Source of the DNA: Chloroflexota bacterium
GTDB taxonomy: Bacteria > Chloroflexota > Dehalococcoidia > Bin125
Reading direction: 5' to 3'
Length of the DNA: 6,868 nt
Assembly: GCA_026705105.1 (NCBI GenBank)
Contig: JAPPBK010000383.1
Location: 1 to 6,868, forward strand
Under the pieces are notes generated by a model that was not told the DNA's origin, searched no databases, and saw only the letters and a program-made list of their open reading frames with translations. The position numbers and the translations under genes are program-made. Below are positions 1-6,868 of this stretch, piece after piece; position 1 is the first letter of the stretch, and each line of letters opens with the position of its first letter.

Positions 1-122
1 CTCACGCTTCGAGTGCTAACGAGTGCATCGTAAGCAAGGAGTCTGGCTGCTGCAAGAGTGTCGGAGACAGCAGTCGGGTCGTTACGTCTGGATCGGGGTG
101 TTGCGTAATCCACTGCACTTAC

Positions 123-173
123 GGCAGGCCCCCCTCTGCCTTCGGCATCTCCCCCCGCTTCGCGGGGGGGGAG
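123..173. repeat. GC-rich hairpin cluster, REP-like intergenic palindrome
   Basis: Two small hairpins with TTC triloops stand side by side. TGCC at 137-140 pairs with GGCA at 144-147, and CCCCCCGC at 151-158 pairs perfectly with GCGGGGGG at 162-169. The second stem can be extended outward through a wobble pair by TC at 148-149 with GA at 171-172. An alternative fold pairs GGCAG (123-127) with CTGCC (136-140). There is no T-run after either stem, so this is not a classical intrinsic terminator, although a strong stem could still slow polymerase or protect the 3' end of an upstream transcript. Its position in a gene-free gap and its palindromic form resemble the dispersed REP-type elements found in many high-GC genomes. 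Whether it is repeated elsewhere in this genome cannot be seen here. Confidence 0.5.
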
Positions 174-210
174 GGTCCGCGGTTCATCCATCGATGCTTC
201 GTGCATAGCC

Positions 211-239
211 TTGACAACCGCGAGGCGCGGCTGATCGAT
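211..239 (+). promoter_or_regulatory. Candidate sigma-70-type promoter for prs
   Basis: A perfect -35 hexamer TTGACA lies at 211-216. With 17-base spacing the -10 position falls on ATCGAT (234-239), a poor match to TATAAT (two of six), so recognition would rest on the -35 or on an activator. The spacer contains a perfect inverted repeat: CCGCG at 218-222 and CGCGG at 226-230, separated by AGG. This could be a repressor or activator half-site pair or a chance product of high GC. The ATG of prs begins about 60 bases downstream of the -10 position. Confidence 0.25.
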
Positions 240-284
240 GCGGGGTCGTGGTCTAACGTGACCGCGTACGCCGACGAGCCATGC

Positions 285-289
285 GGGGG
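285..289 (+). promoter_or_regulatory. Ribosome binding site deciding the prs start
   Basis: A GGGGG run ends nine bases before the ATG at 299 and is the only purine-rich Shine-Dalgarno-like element nearby. It lies downstream of the alternative in-frame ATG at 281, so it supports 299. The protein from 299 also begins close to where PRPP synthetases normally begin. Confidence 0.5.
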
Positions 290-298
290 TGCGTTGCG

Positions 299-1246
299 AT
301 GAGCCGATACGTGGGCGACCCGGTTGTCTTCACGGGCAACGCGCATCCGCAGCTTGCCCGCGACGTGTGCGCGGCGCTCGGGGTCGAGTTGGGCGCGGCC
401 AACGTGTTCGACTTCGCCAACGGCAACACCTTTGTCCAGTTCGAGGAGAACATCCGCGAGCGCGACGTGTTCCTGATCCAGCCGGGAGCCAAGCCGGTCA
501 ACCATCACCTGGTCGAGCTGTTGATCATGATCGACGCGGCGCGACGGGCGTCGGCGGGACGGATCACGGCGGTCGTGCCGTACTTCGCCTACGGGCGCTC
601 GGACAAAAAGGACCAGCCGCGCGTGCCGATCACGGCGCGGTTGTTCGCCGACCTGATCCAGACGGCGGGCGCCGACCGGATGCTGACGATGGACTTGCAC
701 GCCGGGCAAATCCAGGGCTTTTTCCACATCCCCACGGATGAGTTGACCGCGCAGCAGCTCATGGTCGAGCACTTTCAGCGGCGCGGCTTCGACGGTGTGG
801 TGGTATCGCCCGACTTCGGCGGGGCCAAGCGGGCCCGGGCCGCTGCTGATCTGCTGGGCATGCCGGTGGCGATCGCCGAAAAGCGCCGCACCAGCAACGA
901 CGACCGGGCAGAGATGCTGCAACTGATCGGCGATGTGGTCGATCGGGACGTGCTGATCATCGATGACGAAATCGTGACTGCGGGCACGCTCTGTGAAGTA
1001 GCCGAGATGCTGCGCGGCCAGGGAGCGCGTAGCATTTGGGCGGCGGCGATTCACGGCATCCTCCCACATCCGGCCCTGGAACGGCTCGCGGCCAGTCCGA
1101 TCGCTTCGGTGGTGTTGACCGACACGCTGCCCCTGCCGCAGGAGCGGCGCGGGGCGATGTTGGAGACGGTCTCGATCGCGCCGCTGTTGGGTGAGGCAAT
1201 CCGTCGAATTCACGAGGGCGATTCGGTGGGGGCGCTGTTTCGGTAG
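299..1246 (+). CDS. prs: Ribose-phosphate pyrophosphokinase (PRPP synthetase)
   Basis: This 315-residue cytosolic enzyme transfers the pyrophosphate group of ATP to ribose 5-phosphate, giving PRPP and AMP. PRPP feeds purine, pyrimidine, NAD, histidine and tryptophan synthesis. The length is typical of bacterial class I enzymes. Visible hallmarks are the catalytic flexible-loop region PYFAYGRSDKK...RVPITAR (about 94-113), the metal/ATP site MDLHAGQIQGFF with His134, the catalytic Lys-Arg-Arg at 195-197, and the PRPP loop IIDDEIVTAGT at 220-230 with the acidic pair Asp222-Asp223. The third acidic residue of that loop, Asp224 in the E. coli enzyme, is Val226 here. I chose the ATG at 299 for its Shine-Dalgarno and family-like N terminus; an in-frame ATG at 281 would add six residues. 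It is first of four co-oriented genes and may have its own promoter. The family assignment is secure; full activity with the altered loop is inferred. Confidence 0.96.
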   Translation: MSRYVGDPVVFTGNAHPQLARDVCAALGVELGAANVFDFANGNTFVQFEENIRERDVFLIQPGAKPVNHHLVELLIMIDAARRASAGRITAVVPYFAYGRSDKKDQPRVPITARLFADLIQTAGADRMLTMDLHAGQIQGFFHIPTDELTAQQLMVEHFQRRGFDGVVVSPDFGGAKRARAAADLLGMPVAIAEKRRTSNDDRAEMLQLIGDVVDRDVLIIDDEIVTAGTLCEVAEMLRGQGARSIWAAAIHGILPHPALERLAASPIASVVLTDTLPLPQERRGAMLETVSIAPLLGEAIRRIHEGDSVGALFR

Positions 1247-1282
1247 GGGAACCCGGCGGGCTGCGTGGACGTCTCCCCTTGC

Positions 1283-3100
1283 ATGAGAGTTTTGCTGGCT
1301 ACTGCACTGTTGGTGATGTCGTGCCTGGTCGCCTGCTCGGACGACGCGATTCCAACTGCGGCGCCGCCGTCGATCGGGCAAGCGGAGCCGCCTGTCGAGA
1401 AGCGTGAGGCGCCTGAGGCTGAGGCAGAACCGGAACAGAGTTCGCAACCGGCGCCCCAACCTGCGTCCAGTCCTGTCCTCATCTTCCGACTCACCGATGA
1501 CCTGCACATATATCCGTGGCCGGGTGAACGCTGGCAACCGTTTGTGCGGCATCGTCCAAACACGCTGCTGTTGGCCGATGGGCGGACCCGGTCGGAAGAC
1601 GGCGACCTCTGGCTGCGGCTTGACATGAACGGCAATGTCGTCGGCTGGGTGCGGCAAGACGAAACACCGCTTGATGCAGAAGAAATCCGAAGCTTGCCGT
1701 GGGTGCCCGCAGGGGAACTGCCGACCGCGCAGATCGCCGCGCCAGGCGGCGACAGCGTCACGGTCACCGTGCTGGGCAAGGCGGCCGATGGCGCCGGCCT
1801 CGTCGTGCAGTTCGCAGGCAGCGAAGCGGCGCTGTGGATTGATCGCTGGTTGATCGACGACAACTACCGCTTTGACTGGTTGCCGATATACACAGGAACC
1901 GTGGCGGGGCGCTGGGAGCCCTGGCGCGGCGACCAGACCGGCGATCTCTCGGTGCAGGTTTACAGCTATGGCGCAGATGTGGCTCCATGGCCCGGCGGAC
2001 CGCCGCTCGCCTGGCGGCTGCGGAGCGACCGCTATCCCGTGTTGGGGCGGTCCTTTGACGGCCAATGGCTGGCGCTGCGTGTGGAGACGCTCGATCCGCC
2101 CGTCGCGTGGTTCCGGTTCGGCGCCCGCGAGCTCGACTTCGACCCGGCCGACCTGCCGATCTTCCTCAGCCTCGGGATTGAGCTGGTCACGCTGGACGCG
2201 GATGGACGAGCCGTTGCCTCGATGTTCTTCCCTGAGCAGCTCAGCCACTGGGAGTGGCGAGGCGAGCGCGAACTGTTGCTAAGTGAACGAGACTCCGGTA
2301 CCTGGCTGTGGAACGTCGAACGGAACGAATCGCGCAAGGTGTCTGAGCGCCGCCTCGCCAACGTCTCTCCTGATGGGGCATTTGCGGTAGACGTGTTCCA
2401 CCCGGATCCAAGCGTTGATGAATGGTGGCGCGATCCTCGCCACACCGCTGTGGTCTCGCTGAATGACGGCAGCGAGGTGATCTTCGAGGCGGTCCACAAG
2501 CCGTGGGGATCGCATGGGGTGGGATTCCAGCAGTTTTGGTCGGCCGATTCGCAGTGGCTGCTGAGCACGGTCTCCCGGCATGGAGATGAAATGGAACCGA
2601 CACGTCACTTCGGGCTGTCGATAAGCGGGGAACTGGTGGAGATCGTGGCGCCTGAAGGCGAGTCGGCATCTCACTGGAGCCGACTGCAGACCATCGAACA
2701 GGCCGGTGGAACGGTGCGTTACTTCAACGTCAACGGCGATGAGATCGACAGACCTTGGACCGATGCCGCATATCCGCCCGCGTGGGAAGAGGCGGAGCCA
2801 CCGCCCGATTTGCCTGACGGATGGTGGAGGCAAAGCTGGTCCCCAGATGGGCGCTGGATTCTCGTGGCTCGCTCGCGACTGGCAAACGAGTTCGACGAGT
2901 CGGGGTTGGCCGCGCTGCCCTGGACGGGGAGGCGGGCATGGGGCGTTTATGAAATCGGTTTGTTCGACCGCGAAGGCAATCTGCTGCAAGTGTTCCGCGG
3001 TTTCGGGGGTCTGGACTGCGGGCTGCTCACGAGCACGGCGACCTGGTCGCCGGACGGCTCCCGCATCCTGTTTGGTCCGAGATCATCTAGTTGCGCATAG
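1283..3100 (+). CDS. Predicted lipoprotein with SH3-like and TolB/PD40-like propeller segments
   Basis: I do not recognise a named family for this 605-residue protein. From the ATG at 1283 it begins MRVLLATALLVMSCLVAC, a signal peptide ending in lipobox LVAC with Cys18 as the lipidation site, so it should be exported by Sec and anchored on the outer face of the cytoplasmic membrane. Residues 19-65 form a Pro/Ala/Glu-rich tether. Residues 66-125 resemble a bacterial SH3 domain (terminal WLRL...GWVRQDE), and 203-296 may hold a related beta segment. From about 297 on are propeller-like repeats: SPDG at 362-365, WSADSQW at 419-425, WSPDGRW at 519-525 and WSPDG at 588-592. A GTG at 1265 would add six residues, including an acidic second residue, so the ATG start is preferred, although neither start has a strong ribosome site. 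The chain stops only 13 residues after the last WSPDG. Binding of glycan or protein is inferred from fold type only. Confidence 0.8.
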   Translation: MRVLLATALLVMSCLVACSDDAIPTAAPPSIGQAEPPVEKREAPEAEAEPEQSSQPAPQPASSPVLIFRLTDDLHIYPWPGERWQPFVRHRPNTLLLADGRTRSEDGDLWLRLDMNGNVVGWVRQDETPLDAEEIRSLPWVPAGELPTAQIAAPGGDSVTVTVLGKAADGAGLVVQFAGSEAALWIDRWLIDDNYRFDWLPIYTGTVAGRWEPWRGDQTGDLSVQVYSYGADVAPWPGGPPLAWRLRSDRYPVLGRSFDGQWLALRVETLDPPVAWFRFGARELDFDPADLPIFLSLGIELVTLDADGRAVASMFFPEQLSHWEWRGERELLLSERDSGTWLWNVERNESRKVSERRLANVSPDGAFAVDVFHPDPSVDEWWRDPRHTAVVSLNDGSEVIFEAVHKPWGSHGVGFQQFWSADSQWLLSTVSRHGDEMEPTRHFGLSISGELVEIVAPEGESASHWSRLQTIEQAGGTVRYFNVNGDEIDRPWTDAAYPPAWEEAEPPPDLPDGWWRQSWSPDGRWILVARSRLANEFDESGLAALPWTGRRAWGVYEIGLFDREGNLLQVFRGFGGLDCGLLTSTATWSPDGSRILFGPRSSSCA

Positions 3101-3136
3101 CGCCATGGACGATAGCGACCGCAATCGTGAGCGGTC

Positions 3137-3142
3137 TACACT
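3137..3142 (+). promoter_or_regulatory. Candidate -10 element upstream of secA
   Basis: TACACT matches the TATAAT consensus at four of six positions and has the TAnnnT pattern. It lies 47 bases before the secA ATG, giving a short leader. The -35 region is weak: TAGCGA at 3113-3118, with 18-base spacing, matches TTGACA at three positions. The 89-base gap between the lipoprotein stop and secA holds no other gene and no obvious terminator. Read-through from the upstream genes is therefore equally possible. Confidence 0.3.
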
Positions 3143-3177
3143 GAATGTGTATGCCCGCGAGCGTGGGCTGGTTGATT

Positions 3178-3182
3178 GGGGA
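3178..3182 (+). promoter_or_regulatory. Ribosome binding site of secA
   Basis: GGGGA, followed by seven bases and the ATG at 3190, is a well-placed Shine-Dalgarno-like element. It supports this start, which gives the usual SecA N terminus MGLFDRAK. Confidence 0.6.
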
Positions 3183-3189
3183 CTGACGG

Positions 3190-5919
<2,730 letters not shown>

Positions 5920-5921
5920 GC

Positions 5922-6812
5922 ATGGCGAACTCGGCGCAATCAACGGAGTCGGCGGGCGACGTTCCCTTTCCCCGCCTTGCCGAGCGTGAGGGCAGGCCGG
6001 ACACCGGCTTTGCCGCCGAGGCCGACTTGCACGAAGATTCGGGCGTTGACGGCGAGCTAGTCGAACTGGGACCGGACACGTACATCGCGGCGTTTACGGC
6101 CGAAGTGGCCGGCGGGCGACCGTGGTTTGACGCACTGCTGGACTGCATTCGCGATTGGGAAGCGCCGCGCGAGTTCGTCGACGGGCGAGAGTACGTCTAT
6201 CTGATCGAGCACGAGGCCTTCGACTGGCTGCTGCTGGCGGAGCGGATCTGCGACGCTGCGCCTCCCGGTCTGCTGCCGAGGCACGAGGTCGAAGCGATGC
6301 TGGTGGATGAATCGCCGCCGGTCGCGCTGAGCGAACCGGAGTTCCAGGAACGGCTGGGCACGCCCAAGTACTGGGCGCATCTCAACTTCCTCTACGGCGT
6401 TCGTGTGGAGCAGGCGCTGCACCTGGCGATGGAGCGCGTGCTGCAGAAGGAGCGCAACGGGTTGTCGTTCTCACACCAGCGGGAGGAACTCGACGCCGAC
6501 GTGTTCGGCCGCATCTACGGCGCGCGCCAGTCGGACCTGCTGCGCGACTATCGGGCGGCCTACGGTCGCGAACACGCCGATCCGGAACGGATCGAGCACG
6601 CCGAATGGCAGGCGTTCACCTACTGGCTGTTCCGACGCCGGCTCGAGCGGCAAGACCCGGCACGGGTCGCTTCGGACACGCGGCAGGGTCTGGACATGCT
6701 CTACGAGCTTGAAGCCGCGCGGCAGCGCCGGCGGCGTCGGCGCAGCGAGCCGGCGGCGGTTCCGAGTGACGAGTCCGACGTGATTGACGGCGTACTGGTC
6801 GGCGTAGGCTAG
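5922..6812 (+). CDS. Uncharacterised cytosolic protein coupled to secA
   Basis: I do not recognise a named family for this 296-residue protein, although its core resembles a hypothetical I associate, unverified, with Chloroflexota genomes. It has no signal peptide or membrane segment. The first 50 residues are acidic and Ser/Gly-rich, probably disordered. The rest looks alpha-helical and aromatic-rich: FVDGREYVYLIEHEAFDWLLL at 85-105, KYWAHLNFLYGVRVEQALHLAMER starting at 149, IYGARQSDLLRDYRAAYGRE in the middle, and YWLFRRRLERQDPARVASDTR at 234-254. After about 265 comes a run of six arginines (269-274), then an acidic tail ending DGVLVGVG. The ATG at 5922 is two bases after the secA stop; AAGG at 5908-5911 inside secA can serve as its ribosome site, so translational coupling is likely. 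An upstream GTG at 5865 would overlap secA and is less likely. A role beside SecA is inference from spacing alone. Codon use matches secA, arguing for a native gene. Confidence 0.85.
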   Translation: MANSAQSTESAGDVPFPRLAEREGRPDTGFAAEADLHEDSGVDGELVELGPDTYIAAFTAEVAGGRPWFDALLDCIRDWEAPREFVDGREYVYLIEHEAFDWLLLAERICDAAPPGLLPRHEVEAMLVDESPPVALSEPEFQERLGTPKYWAHLNFLYGVRVEQALHLAMERVLQKERNGLSFSHQREELDADVFGRIYGARQSDLLRDYRAAYGREHADPERIEHAEWQAFTYWLFRRRLERQDPARVASDTRQGLDMLYELEAARQRRRRRRSEPAAVPSDESDVIDGVLVGVG

Positions 6813-6826
6813 GTTCGGCGCGCCTC

Positions 6827-6868
6827 ATGGCTGCCCTGCGCCGGACCGTAACGCTTCCCAGACCGGCC
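6827..6868 (+). CDS. Possible start of a further gene, cut by the window edge
   Basis: An ATG 14 bases after the previous stop opens a frame that stays open to the window end, encoding MAALRRTVTLPRPA. The spacing suits an operon member, but there is no good Shine-Dalgarno sequence and 14 codons are too few to judge coding or function. The bases between hold a GGCGCGCC palindrome (6817-6824) and no terminator. Confidence 0.25.
   Translation, partial: MAALRRTVTLPRPA

Larger units (their letters stand above)
1..298. other. Non-coding region upstream of prs
   Basis: I find no convincing gene here. Frame 3 is open from the window edge to a TGA at 300-302 overlapping the prs ATG, but it has no ATG start, its third codon positions are not G/C-rich as in the genes downstream, its translation is Ser/Cys-rich, and it runs through the hairpin cluster. 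The first 120 bases contain a short direct repeat (CGAGTGC at 10-16 and 20-26) and a small potential stem (CTGCTG at 47-52 with CAGCAG at 68-73). Neither matches an RNA family I can recognise. The rest holds the hairpin cluster and the putative prs promoter, described separately. The 3' end of an upstream gene or an unrecognised RNA in the first 120 bases cannot be excluded. Confidence 0.6.

Noticed and set aside
148..172. The strong hairpin as an intrinsic terminator of an upstream gene
   Set aside because: The stem is followed by GGGTCCGCGG and not a T-run, so classical Rho-independent termination is not supported on the + strand. The minus strand also lacks a T-run after the stem.
23..208. 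A 61-codon open frame at the left end
   Set aside because: Its translation is Arg/Leu-rich and runs through the hairpin cluster, with no Shine-Dalgarno sequence and no recognisable motif.
3..302. Open frame 3 from the window edge ending in an ATGA overlap with prs, looking like a coupled upstream gene
   Set aside because: It has no ATG start, third positions are not G/C-enriched, it is Ser/Cys-rich, and it passes through the hairpin cluster. An upstream gene end is possible but unsupported.
119..2248. A 709-codon open frame on the minus strand covering all of prs and much of the lipoprotein gene
   Set aside because: It lies opposite a clearly real prs and has Arg/His/Pro-rich low-quality sequence with no recognisable motif. 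Long antisense open frames are expected in high-GC DNA.
6840..6867. GCCGG/CCGGC inverted repeat at the right end as a terminator
   Set aside because: The stem is five pairs with an 18-base loop and no visible T-run before the window ends.

Overview
This is a high-GC bacterial window with four genes on the + strand, plus a non-coding leader and the possible first codons of a fifth gene. The most likely source is a Chloroflexota bacterium (Dehalococcoidia/SAR202-like or a relative). That rests on the SecA, which carries an acidic insertion in its first nucleotide-binding domain starting with a HRAAFMFDP-type segment that I associate with Chloroflexota SecA, and on the co-oriented PRPP synthetase. 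This is inference; no database search was possible.

Layout: positions 1-298 contain no convincing gene. They hold a GC-rich cluster of small hairpins (about 123-173) and a candidate promoter (TTGACA at 211-216) with an inverted repeat in its spacer. prs (299-1246) encodes ribose-phosphate pyrophosphokinase. It is followed by a 605-residue predicted lipoprotein (1283-3100) with a Pro/Glu-rich tether, SH3-like segments and TolB/PD40-like propeller repeats. A short gap with a plausible -10 element leads to secA (3190-5919, 909 residues), complete from Walker A to the C-terminal SEC-C zinc motif. Two bases after its stop codon begins a 296-residue cytosolic protein of unknown function (5922-6812). 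A possible new gene starts at 6827 and runs off the window.

Functionally this is mainly housekeeping: PRPP supply for nucleotide, histidine and tryptophan synthesis, and the motor ATPase of Sec protein export. The lipoprotein is probably a Sec client anchored outside the cytoplasmic membrane, and its more relaxed codon use suggests an accessory gene placed between two core genes. The best candidate for undescribed biology is the uncharacterised protein coupled to secA, because near-zero spacing in a secA transcript suggests co-production with the export motor. I see no CRISPR array, transposase, toxin-antitoxin pair, phage gene, tRNA or rRNA.
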